Origin: Ignavibacteriota bacterium
GTDB taxonomy: Bacteria; Bacteroidota; Ignavibacteria; Ignavibacteriales; Melioribacteraceae
Assembly: GCA_016716225.1 (NCBI GenBank)
Contig: JADJWT010000001.1
Location: 1,674,001 to 1,738,000, forward strand
Length of the DNA stretch: 64,000 nt
Direction of reading: 5' to 3'
Made by a program: the position numbers and the translations under genes. Under the pieces are notes generated by a model, which was not told where the DNA came from, made no database searches, and saw nothing but the letters and a program-made list of their open reading frames with translations. Positions within the stretch are counted from its first letter, which is position 1, and every line of letters starts with the position of its first letter. This document shows, in pieces, positions 8,295 to 15,497 of the stretch.

Positions 8295-9542
8295 ATGAGA
8301 GTTCCGGATACTTTACTTCAAACAAATTTTATGAAAAATGTAAGCAAGAATAAAAGTACACTTGCAGAAATTCAGTATCAGCTAACAACACAAAGTAAAA
8401 TTAATAAACCTTCAGATAATCCACTCAGCAACTCAAGAATTATGAGAATTCAAAATCAGTTAAGTAATATTGAAACTTACAAAAGTAATATAAATTATGG
8501 CCTATCAATGGTTGATGATGCAATATTATCTATGGAAAATATGCAGACAACAGTTCAAAATACAATGATTGAACTAACAAAATTAAATTCTGCAATTGTT
8601 ACTGATGAACTTGATTCATTTGCGACCGGCATTGATTCGGCTATTGAAATATTAGTCGATTTGGCAAACAGTGAATTTAATGGTCAATATAATTTCAGCG
8701 GAACAGAGAATAGCTCAAAACCATTTTACTATGATAAGGCAAATAATATTGTTACAAATAATAGTCATATTGGCGGAGATAGAGTTGTAAAAATAGCTTC
8801 TAGTATAACACAAAAATTTAATATTTCTGGAAAGGATTTATTTTTAAGCGTTGTTAAACAAAATGGAAACCTAAATTCATCTGCCGGAGTTGGTGTTGAC
8901 CAAACAACATCAAATAAAATTTATGATTCAGAAGGCAATGAATATACTTTAAATTTAACTTACACATCAACTTCTGCTAACACCTATGATTTGAATTATA
9001 ATATTGTTGATCAAGATTCAAATGTAATTTCAAGTGATACGGTTTCTGATATAACTTTTAATTCCGCAACCGGAGAATTTGAATCAATTAGCGGTGATAC
9101 TTTCGGAGAAGTTAAAATACAGAATACTGCTAATAAAATTGATATTGTTTTAGATTTAGATTCATTGACTGAAAAAAATTCTGTTACGGAACTAAATAAT
9201 TCACTAAATCAAAAAGCAGATATTTTCAATACATTAATATCAATAAAACAAAAATTGTTATCCGGTGAAAAACCAACTGCCGAACAGCAACAATTAGTTG
9301 AAGATTTTAATCAACATTTATTAAATAAACTTTCCGAAGCCGGAGGTATTTCTAATAAATTATCAGACACTCAAGAAATTTTATTGAACAAAGAGATTGA
9401 ACTCACAGAATTATTATCTATAGAAAAAGATGTTGATGTTGCAAGAGCTTTACTTGATTTGGAAAATTCCCAATACGCATTAGATGTGAGCTATAAAATA
9501 TCTTCGATGATATTACCTAAATCATTACTGGATTATATGTAA
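8295..9542 (+). CDS. flgL: hook-associated protein 3, FlgL
   Basis: FlgL is the second junction protein, of flagellin-like fold. The N-terminus RVPDTLLQTNFMKNVSKNK and the LSTQSKINKPSDNP-like block (here LTTQSKINKPSDNPLS) are diagnostic, as is GQYNFSGTENSSKPF around residues 130-144. The C-terminus ends in the helix with ALLDLENSQYALDVSYKI. At 415 residues it is longer than the enterobacterial protein because of a Thr/Ser/Asp-rich insertion (about 200-290), likely a surface domain. It overlaps the next gene by 1 base. Confidence 0.95.
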   Translation: MRVPDTLLQTNFMKNVSKNKSTLAEIQYQLTTQSKINKPSDNPLSNSRIMRIQNQLSNIETYKSNINYGLSMVDDAILSMENMQTTVQNTMIELTKLNSAIVTDELDSFATGIDSAIEILVDLANSEFNGQYNFSGTENSSKPFYYDKANNIVTNNSHIGGDRVVKIASSITQKFNISGKDLFLSVVKQNGNLNSSAGVGVDQTTSNKIYDSEGNEYTLNLTYTSTSANTYDLNYNIVDQDSNVISSDTVSDITFNSATGEFESISGDTFGEVKIQNTANKIDIVLDLDSLTEKNSVTELNNSLNQKADIFNTLISIKQKLLSGEKPTAEQQQLVEDFNQHLLNKLSEAGGISNKLSDTQEILLNKEIELTELLSIEKDVDVARALLDLENSQYALDVSYKISSMILPKSLLDYM

Positions 9543-10321
9543 TGCTCAAAAAAAGCGGAAGTCTTTACGGGTTAATATTAGGATTTATTTCAATTTTTGG
9601 TGCTTTTTTGCTGGAAGGCGGATCCTTCAATGCACTTTTTCTATTGCCGGCGATGCTTATTGTTTTTGGCGGAACTTTTTCTGCTACAATTATTGGTGTT
9701 GGAGTAGAAAAATTTAAAAAAATATTTATGTTAATTAAATTGGCTTATTTTCCACCAAAGTATGATATTAAACAATTAATTGATGGATTTGTAAACGTTG
9801 CAGTAAAAAGTCGCCAAGAAGGAATTCTTTCGATTCAAAGCCAATTAAGCAAATTATTGTATCCTTTCCCCAAAAAAATGATGCACTTTGTAATGGATGG
9901 TACAGATCTTGAACAATTAGAATTAATTGCCTACGGTGAAATAAGAGCAATGGCAAATAGACATAACCAGAATATTTCAATGTTCAGCAAAATGGGAGGT
10001 TACGCACCTACGATGGGAATTATTGGAACAGTTATGGGTTTAATAATGACTCTAGCCAATGCCGGAAAGGATCCAAATACTTTAATTCATAATATTGCAA
10101 CCGCTTTTATTGCAACATTGTGGGGAATTCTTAGCGCAAATTTAATTTGGTTACCAATAGCAGATAAACTAAAACAATGTCACTTAGACGAAAAACATAT
10201 GATGGAACTTTCATTAGAAGGAGTGATGGCTATACACAGTGGGGAAATCCCATCGATAGTAAAGTCACGGCTAATGAGCTTCTTACCTCAAAAAGAACAA
10301 GGATCAATAGGCGTAAGATAG
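9542..10321 (+). CDS. motA: flagellar stator MotA/PomA-type protein, first copy
   Basis: MotA forms the ion-channel ring of the stator with MotB. The 259-residue protein has four membrane segments (about 8-24, 31-52, 150-172, 182-203), with the conserved GGYAPTMGIIGTVMGLI block and a cytoplasmic loop carrying charged residues (RQEGILSI, YGEIRAMANRHNQ). It belongs to the shorter MotA class, unlike the second copy at 12350. The coding end overlaps the frame of the next gene by up to 145 bases. Whether it couples to H+ or Na+ cannot be read from the sequence. Confidence 0.93.
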   Translation: MLKKSGSLYGLILGFISIFGAFLLEGGSFNALFLLPAMLIVFGGTFSATIIGVGVEKFKKIFMLIKLAYFPPKYDIKQLIDGFVNVAVKSRQEGILSIQSQLSKLLYPFPKKMMHFVMDGTDLEQLELIAYGEIRAMANRHNQNISMFSKMGGYAPTMGIIGTVMGLIMTLANAGKDPNTLIHNIATAFIATLWGILSANLIWLPIADKLKQCHLDEKHMMELSLEGVMAIHSGEIPSIVKSRLMSFLPQKEQGSIGVR

Positions 10322-10992
10322 AAGATGATTCTTCGGAATTATTTGAAGAAGCAAATCCGGAACGATATCTATTAACTTATGCTGACTTAATTACTTTGCT
10401 GCTTGGGCTTTTTATAATTCTCTATGCAATTTCAAATGTTGATGTTTCAAAGTATGAGAAAATGATGGAGAATATGGGCAGTTATTTTGGCAATGAATAT
10501 TTTGCTGATCCTGAATTTAAATCTGATTATCTTGATTTGAGTGACGGTAAAGAAAATTTAAAAACATCAATACAAAATTTTATTGATGAATATGAGTATT
10601 CAAATAATATCAAAATTGTTGAAAACGAAAGAGGAATTGTAATTAGTATTTTGGATAATATTTTATTTGAATCCGGACGAGCTGAACTATCTGATGCATC
10701 TAAACCAATTTTAAATAAGATGGCTCAATTATTAAAAACTTTACCTAATGATATTAGGATAGAAGGTCACACTGATAATATTCCAATAGAGACAAATGAA
10801 TTTCCGTCAAACTGGCATTTATCAATGGAAAGAGCAACCAATACAGCCTATTACTTAATGCATGAACAAGGTTTGATCCAAGAAAGAGTTTCCGTAGTTG
10901 GAAATTCAGAATTTAAACCGGTAGCTGAAAATGATACTCCGGAAAATAGAGCGTTAAACAGAAGAGTAGATATAGTAATTTTAAACAAATAA
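10177..10992 (+). CDS. motB: flagellar stator MotB-type protein, first copy
   Basis: MotB anchors the stator to peptidoglycan. The single membrane span carries the essential proton or sodium Asp in LLTYADLITLLLGLF (Asp70 from this start). The C-terminal half is an OmpA-like domain with ISILDNILFESGRAELS, IEGHTDNIPI and NRRVDIVI. The only ATG is at 10177, 145 bases inside motA, giving an unusually long 60-residue basic N-terminus with no ribosome site. True initiation may be later at a non-standard codon near 10300-10320. Confidence 0.9.
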   Translation: MSLRRKTYDGTFIRRSDGYTQWGNPIDSKVTANELLTSKRTRINRRKIEDDSSELFEEANPERYLLTYADLITLLLGLFIILYAISNVDVSKYEKMMENMGSYFGNEYFADPEFKSDYLDLSDGKENLKTSIQNFIDEYEYSNNIKIVENERGIVISILDNILFESGRAELSDASKPILNKMAQLLKTLPNDIRIEGHTDNIPIETNEFPSNWHLSMERATNTAYYLMHEQGLIQERVSVVGNSEFKPVAENDTPENRALNRRVDIVILNK

Positions 10993-11002
10993 GAGAAAAA
11001 TT

Positions 11003-11386
11003 ATGAAGATTCAAAACAAACAATTTGGCGAAATTGAGTATAGCGAAGATTCAATACTAAAATTCAAAGAAGGAATTATTGGATTTGAAGAATTGAACAA
11101 TTTTATTTTAATTAATGAAAAGGACAGCTTTTTTTCTTGGCTTACTTCAGTAGATCAGCCGGAAATTATTTTTCCATTATTTCCAATAGAATTGCTACAA
11201 GAAGAACTAAAGAAAGAAAACAATTTTGAATCTTTTGGAATTGTGAAATTAGATAAAGAACCGGAAAAAATAACAATAAACTTAAAAGCACCAGTCTTTA
11301 TTGATCAAAACGAAAAAATTGGATTTCAAAAAATATCCGAAAGTGAAGAATTGCCATTGGACTATCCACTTTTTGTTAATAATTGA
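11003..11386 (+). CDS. fliW: FliW, flagellin-binding regulator of CsrA
   Basis: FliW binds either flagellin or CsrA, so that flagellin secretion releases FliW to block CsrA. The 127-residue protein has the family opening QNKQFGEIEYSEDSILKFKEGIIGFE and the strand FFSWLTSVDQPEIIFPLFPIE. Length is slightly short of the usual 140-150. It is followed 10 bases later by csrA, the standard partner order. Confidence 0.95.
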   Translation: MKIQNKQFGEIEYSEDSILKFKEGIIGFEELNNFILINEKDSFFSWLTSVDQPEIIFPLFPIELLQEELKKENNFESFGIVKLDKEPEKITINLKAPVFIDQNEKIGFQKISESEELPLDYPLFVNN

Positions 11387-11396
11387 GAATTTTAAA

Positions 11397-11651
11397 ATGT
11401 TAATACTAACGAGAAAAGAAAATCAAAAAATTAGAATTGGGAATAATATTATTCTAAATATCGTTTCAATTTCCGATAATCATGTTAAAATTGGAATTGA
11501 AGCAGAAAAGGACATAGCAATTTTTAGAGAAGAAGTTTATCAGCAGATTATTGAGAATAATAAAAATTCTACAACAAAATTAAAAAATGAATTGCCGGAA
11601 AATTTAAAATTATTAAAGATTAACAAAATCAAAAAAGATGATAAAAAATAA
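11397..11651 (+). CDS. csrA: carbon storage regulator CsrA
   Basis: CsrA is a small RNA-binding translational regulator. The start is ATG at 11397, giving 84 residues that open MLILTRKENQKIRIGNNI, the canonical CsrA strand. The VKIGIEAEKDIAIFREEVYQ segment holds the RNA-binding Arg in a conserved position. A Lys-rich tail of about 25 residues extends past the usual end of the fold. It follows fliW and overlaps the next gene by 14 bases. CsrA probably controls flagellin translation, as in Bacillus and Campylobacter. Confidence 0.95.
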   Translation: MLILTRKENQKIRIGNNIILNIVSISDNHVKIGIEAEKDIAIFREEVYQQIIENNKNSTTKLKNELPENLKLLKINKIKKDDKK

Positions 11652-12342
11652 TGTTAAGGTATTAATAATTGACGACAATTTTTCGATACTACAATATCTA
11701 AAAACATTGTTGGAAAGATACGGGTTTACAGTTAAAACAAGTTCAAACGGATATGAAGGTTTGCAAGATTCCGCTGAATTTAAACCCGATATTATATTTT
11801 TAGATTTAATGATGCCAAACATTGACGGCATTAAAATGTTGCAGCTAAAAAAAGTTTTAAATGATATTAAAGAAATTCCGGTTATAGTTATTAGTGCAAA
11901 TGCCGGAAGAAATAATGTAATTGCAGCAATTGAAGCAGGTGCAGACAGAGTTTTAGCAAAACCTATAAATATAAAACAGCTTAAAGCGGTTGTAAATGAA
12001 TTGCTGAACAAAGAATGTTTTGAAATAGAAAACGAGTTTGAAAATATTCCGTTACAAAAAGTTGAAAATGAATTTGATTTACTCGAAAAATTTGTTGAAT
12101 GTAAAATAAGTATAAATGAAGCTATTGAAAGAAGAGAATCAAAAAACTTAAAGGAATTAATAAACTTTCTTTATAGTATTGTTGAAAAAGGAAAAAGTAC
12201 AATTACAAAAAATTTACTAAATGATTTGTTGAATAAAGAATTTTTGAAACCATCTGATTGGATGTTTGCAGAACTGATAATTAAGCAAATTGAGCATGAA
12301 CTCAATAAAAGTAATAAACAAAATTTAATAACAAAAATTTGA
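11638..12342 (+). CDS. response regulator with uncharacterised helical C-terminal region
   Basis: Residues 1-120 form a receiver domain: acidic pocket IDDN at 11-14, phospho-acceptor Asp56 in FLDLMMP, Thr/Ser position in VISANAG and Lys108 in AKPI. The C-terminal part (about 130-234) is helical, charged and unfamiliar; it has no HTH, GGDEF or HD signature. The gene overlaps csrA by 14 bases and lies 7 bases before motA2. A role in motility control through protein contact is a reasonable inference, but no output is visible. Confidence 0.85.
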   Translation: MIKNNVKVLIIDDNFSILQYLKTLLERYGFTVKTSSNGYEGLQDSAEFKPDIIFLDLMMPNIDGIKMLQLKKVLNDIKEIPVIVISANAGRNNVIAAIEAGADRVLAKPINIKQLKAVVNELLNKECFEIENEFENIPLQKVENEFDLLEKFVECKISINEAIERRESKNLKELINFLYSIVEKGKSTITKNLLNDLLNKEFLKPSDWMFAELIIKQIEHELNKSNKQNLITKI

Positions 12343-12349
12343 TAAAATT

Positions 12350-13207
12350 ATGTTTATAATTATTGGAGCTATAGTAGTATTAGCCAGCTTAATTGTTGGT
12401 TTCTCAATGGCTGGTGGTCAGCTTTTGGTTTTATTACAGCCTTCCGAATTTGTAACAATAGGCGGTGCAGCAATTGGAAGCTTATTAATTTCTGCTTCAT
12501 TGGATGATATTAAAAATATAGTTGGTGCAATTCCCAAAGCAATTAGTCATAAACATCACACAAAATCAGAAAATTTATCTCTCTTAAAAGCACTTTATGA
12601 TTTATTTTTATTGGCACAAAGAGACGGATTATTAGCAATTGAAAAACATATTGAAAACCCAAATGATAGTGATGTATTCAAATCTGATCCAAAATTATTG
12701 AAAAATAAAACTGCTATAACATTTCTTTGCGATACATTAAAAGTTATGCTTTCGGGCGGAGTTCCTCCTCATGAAGTTGAAGCATTAATGGATATAGAAA
12801 TTAAAACTTACAAAACAGAAACACATCCAACTTATGCATTATTAAGTAAACTTGGTGATGCTTTTCCGGCATTAGGAATTGTTGCGGCAGTTCTTGGAAT
12901 AATTGTAACCATGGGAAGTATCAATGCCGGCGCTGAAGCTGTTGGTCACCACGTTGCTGCTGCTTTAGTTGGAACTTTTTTAGGTGTATTATTATCTTAT
13001 GGTTTTGTTGGCCCTTTGGCTACTAATATTGAACACATGATTGAAGGCGAAGTAAGATATTTGGAAACAATAAAGGAATGTGTAATAGCGTATGCAAAAG
13101 GAAATCCTCCGATAGTTGCAGTTGAAGTTGGACGAAGAACAATAAATTCACACACAAGACCATCATTTTCAGAGTTAGAAAATTATTTAAGAGGAAAATC
13201 TGAATAA
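12350..13207 (+). CDS. motA: flagellar stator MotA, second copy (long type)
   Basis: This 285-residue MotA belongs to the enterobacterial-like class: four membrane segments (about 2-18, 32-50, 168-188, 200-222), the cytoplasmic LYDLFLLAQRDGLLAIEKHIE loop and KLGDAFPALGIVAAVLGIIVTMG in the third span. It is clearly not a recent duplicate of the copy at 9542; length and loop sequences differ. It ends in an ATG-overlapping junction with motB2 (1 base). Confidence 0.95.
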   Translation: MFIIIGAIVVLASLIVGFSMAGGQLLVLLQPSEFVTIGGAAIGSLLISASLDDIKNIVGAIPKAISHKHHTKSENLSLLKALYDLFLLAQRDGLLAIEKHIENPNDSDVFKSDPKLLKNKTAITFLCDTLKVMLSGGVPPHEVEALMDIEIKTYKTETHPTYALLSKLGDAFPALGIVAAVLGIIVTMGSINAGAEAVGHHVAAALVGTFLGVLLSYGFVGPLATNIEHMIEGEVRYLETIKECVIAYAKGNPPIVAVEVGRRTINSHTRPSFSELENYLRGKSE

Positions 13208-13974
13208 TGGCTGATCAAGGTAATGATAAACCCATTATTGTTAAGAAAATTATTGCAGGCGGACATGGACATCATGGCGGCGCATGGAAAGTAGCTTATG
13301 CAGATTTTGTGACGGCGATGATGGCTTTGTTTATCGTTCTTTGGATTCTTGGTCAAGACCAAGCTGTAAAAGAAAATATTGCAGGTTATTTTAATGATCC
13401 TAGCGGATTTGGAGTTGGGAACGGACCAAGTGCAATTGAAGGAAAGGGTAAACAAAAAATGATCCCTTCTCCTTTAACTGATTTGCAAAAAAAAGAAATG
13501 GAAAAAGAGCGACTTGAATCAATGGGTGAGGAGTTATTAGATAATCTCAAGAATCAAGACTTTAAAGAATTAATTGATCAAATTGATATTGAAGTTACTG
13601 ACGAAGGTTTGCGAATAGAAATTATGGAATCCAGTAATGATGCTTTTTTCGAGGTTGGAACTTCAACATTGAGCGAAAGAGCAAAATCGATTCTTTCAAT
13701 TATTGGAAAACAGATGACTCAAGTTAATAATAAAGTTGTTGTTGAAGGACACACAGATTCAAGACCATTTTCAAACGGGCTTGCTGGGTATTCAAATTAT
13801 GAGCTTAGTGCCGATAGAGCAAATTCCGCAAGACGTGCATTGATTGGAAGTGGATTAAAATCAGATCAAATTGATGAAATTAGAGGTTATGCAGATAATA
13901 GATTAAGAAATTTAGAAGATCCGAATGATGTTGTAAATCGTAGAATAAGTATAATTGTAAAATACTCTCAATAA
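13207..13974 (+). CDS. motB: flagellar stator MotB, second copy
   Basis: The 255-residue partner of the preceding MotA. It has a His/Gly-rich N-terminus (KKIIAGGHGHHGGAW), a membrane span with the ion-carrying Asp33 in VAYADFVTAMMALFIVLWIL, a plug-like segment, and an OmpA-like peptidoglycan-binding domain with VVVEGHTDSRPFSNG and NRRISIIV. The His-rich stretch before the span is seen in several proteobacterial-type MotB proteins. It is the last gene of the flagellar run. Confidence 0.96.
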   Translation: MADQGNDKPIIVKKIIAGGHGHHGGAWKVAYADFVTAMMALFIVLWILGQDQAVKENIAGYFNDPSGFGVGNGPSAIEGKGKQKMIPSPLTDLQKKEMEKERLESMGEELLDNLKNQDFKELIDQIDIEVTDEGLRIEIMESSNDAFFEVGTSTLSERAKSILSIIGKQMTQVNNKVVVEGHTDSRPFSNGLAGYSNYELSADRANSARRALIGSGLKSDQIDEIRGYADNRLRNLEDPNDVVNRRISIIVKYSQ

Positions 13975-13997
13975 TCCATTCCCGACTTTTGCAAACC

Positions 13998-14033
13998 AGA
14001 ATTTATAAAAGAAAAATTCTTTACTTTTTTTCT
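13998..14033 (+). terminator. weak hairpin and T-run after motB2
   Basis: AGAATTT at 13998-14004 can pair with AAATTCT at 14014-14020, and the T-rich stretch TTACTTTTTTTCT follows. The stem is AT-only apart from one G-C pair, so termination may be inefficient. Position 24 bases after the last flagellar gene fits an operon end. Confidence 0.35.
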
Positions 14034-14103
14034 AACTTGTTGATATTTATTTTTATTTCAATAATTATTTGTAACAAAATTCTTAGAATAAAATAAAAGT
14101 TTG

Positions 14104-14757
14104 ATGAATGAAACAAATAAAATATTAATTGTTGAAGATGAAGAAGATTCACGATTTATTTATGAAAGACTTCTTACCAAAAACGGTTATACAATAAAAA
14201 GTGTTAATAATGGTGAAGAAGCTCTTGAAGTAATAAACCATTTCAAACCCGCAATTATTTTAGCTGATTGGACAATGCCTAAATTAAACGGAATAGAACT
14301 TTGCAATATTGTAAAAAGTAAAGAAGAATATAAATTAATTTATTTCATATTGCTTACGGCAAGAACTTCACTTAAAGACCGAGTTGAAGGTTTAGATACC
14401 GGTGCCGATGATTATTTAGTGAAACCGATTGACAATCAAGAATTGGTTGCAAGAATTAGATCAGGAATTAGAATACATAATTTGCAAAATGAATTAAAAA
14501 ATACCGAACATCAAAAAGCTGTAATTGAATTAGCTTGCACAATTGGACATAGAATTAATAATCCTTTAAGCAGCCTTAAAATGTCGGTTGATTCCCTAAA
14601 AGATGAAATAGATTCAAAAAAAGAAAATGTAAGCGATGATTTTTTTGTAATTGATGAATCGCTGAAAAGAATTCAAGAATTTGTTAAGGCACTTCAAAAT
14701 TTACAAAGCGCAGAAATTACTGACTATGCATTAGATAATAAAATGCTGAAAATTTAA
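14104..14757 (+). CDS. receiver domain fused to an H-box (DHp-like) domain, no kinase domain
   Basis: Residues 1-120 are a receiver: acidic residues at 11-12, Asp55 in LADWTMPK and Lys107 in VKPI. After a coiled linker (125-140) comes TIGHRINNPLSSLKMSVDSL, which reads like a histidine-kinase H-box with His149. The rest is helical, and no ATP-binding N, G1 or G2 box follows. It could be a phosphotransfer protein, or dimerise through the H-box helix pair. The start chosen is the ATG at 14104; a TTG sits 3 bases earlier. It is probably a partner of the kinase at 15498. Confidence 0.85.
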   Translation: MNETNKILIVEDEEDSRFIYERLLTKNGYTIKSVNNGEEALEVINHFKPAIILADWTMPKLNGIELCNIVKSKEEYKLIYFILLTARTSLKDRVEGLDTGADDYLVKPIDNQELVARIRSGIRIHNLQNELKNTEHQKAVIELACTIGHRINNPLSSLKMSVDSLKDEIDSKKENVSDDFFVIDESLKRIQEFVKALQNLQSAEITDYALDNKMLKI

Positions 14758-14796
14758 TAGGAAAAATTTTTACCATTCCTTAAAGAAAACTTCAGT

Positions 14797-14823
14797 TAAA
14801 CTCTTAATTTCATGTACCGATAA
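14797..14823 (+). promoter_or_regulatory. sigma-28 (FliA) type flagellar promoter
   Basis: TAAA at 14797-14800, exactly 15 bases, then ACCGATAA at 14816-14823. This matches the flagellar sigma-28 consensus TAAA-N15-GCCGATAA at every position except the first G of the -10. An AGGAG ribosome site follows at 14831-14835 and the ATG is at 14840, so the leader would be very short. It places the next two genes in the late flagellar regulon. Confidence 0.72.
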
Positions 14824-14839
14824 TGAAATTAGGAGAACA

Positions 14840-15490
14840 ATGTTAGAAAAAATATCAAATATTAATCCGCAAGATAAATTTAAAAGTGGTACAAAAGTAC
14901 TTCCAACAAATCCGTATATAATTCATGCAAATGATTATAATCTGAAAAAAAAAGATTCGGCATTGTTTTCACCTCTCGCAAAATTGATGTCTAAAATAAA
15001 TTGGCACATTCTTAATCTTGAATATCCATCGGATGATGAAATGCTTTTCCATTTTCTTGTAGATGATATTGAATTTTTTACAATAATAAATTTCAATGAA
15101 CTTTATACAAATTCACATCATGAATTTTCTATCATTAAATCCGGATTTTACAAAAATTCAAAAGTAAATTTCGAAGCTTCTATTGAAGTTCAAAAAGATG
15201 AAATTGCAATTCTCGAATTTCCCGATAGAATAGAAATCTCTCATTTGAAAAGATTTTTTAACAGAATGGAAATAAATGAATTCAATATTGCAATAAATCA
15301 AAAATTCTATGATGAAATTACTTTAGGAATTGAAAACGGAATTTATAGTGAGCTAAATTATATACTGAAAGTTATTTATACATTTATTACAACTAAGCAT
15401 CCGGATAAAATAAAAAACCATTTTATTCTAAAAAGCCAACCAAATATTCCGATTATTATTCAACAAATTGACATTATTAATACAGATTGA
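14840..15490 (+). CDS. uncharacterised protein under a sigma-28 promoter
   Basis: This 216-residue soluble protein has no signal peptide, membrane span or recognised motif. The middle part alternates beta strands (LFHFLVDDIEFFTIINFNE, KVNFEASIEVQKDEIAILEF), and the C-terminus is helical. It has a good AGGAG ribosome site 5 bases before the ATG and is preceded by a sigma-28 promoter. It is followed 7 bases later by a histidine kinase. A role in motility or chemotaxis is inferred from regulation only. Confidence 0.72.
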   Translation: MLEKISNINPQDKFKSGTKVLPTNPYIIHANDYNLKKKDSALFSPLAKLMSKINWHILNLEYPSDDEMLFHFLVDDIEFFTIINFNELYTNSHHEFSIIKSGFYKNSKVNFEASIEVQKDEIAILEFPDRIEISHLKRFFNRMEINEFNIAINQKFYDEITLGIENGIYSELNYILKVIYTFITTKHPDKIKNHFILKSQPNIPIIIQQIDIINTD

Positions 15491-15497
15491 ATAAAAT

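Noticed and set aside
10478..10502. TTGGCAA...TTTTGCT inside motB1 as a sigma54 promoter
   Set aside because: The GG to GC distance is 13 bases, not 10, and it is within a coding region.
11470..11500. CCGATAA inside csrA as a second sigma-28 promoter
   Set aside because: The nearest TAAA is about 13 bases away, not 15, and the site lies within coding sequence.
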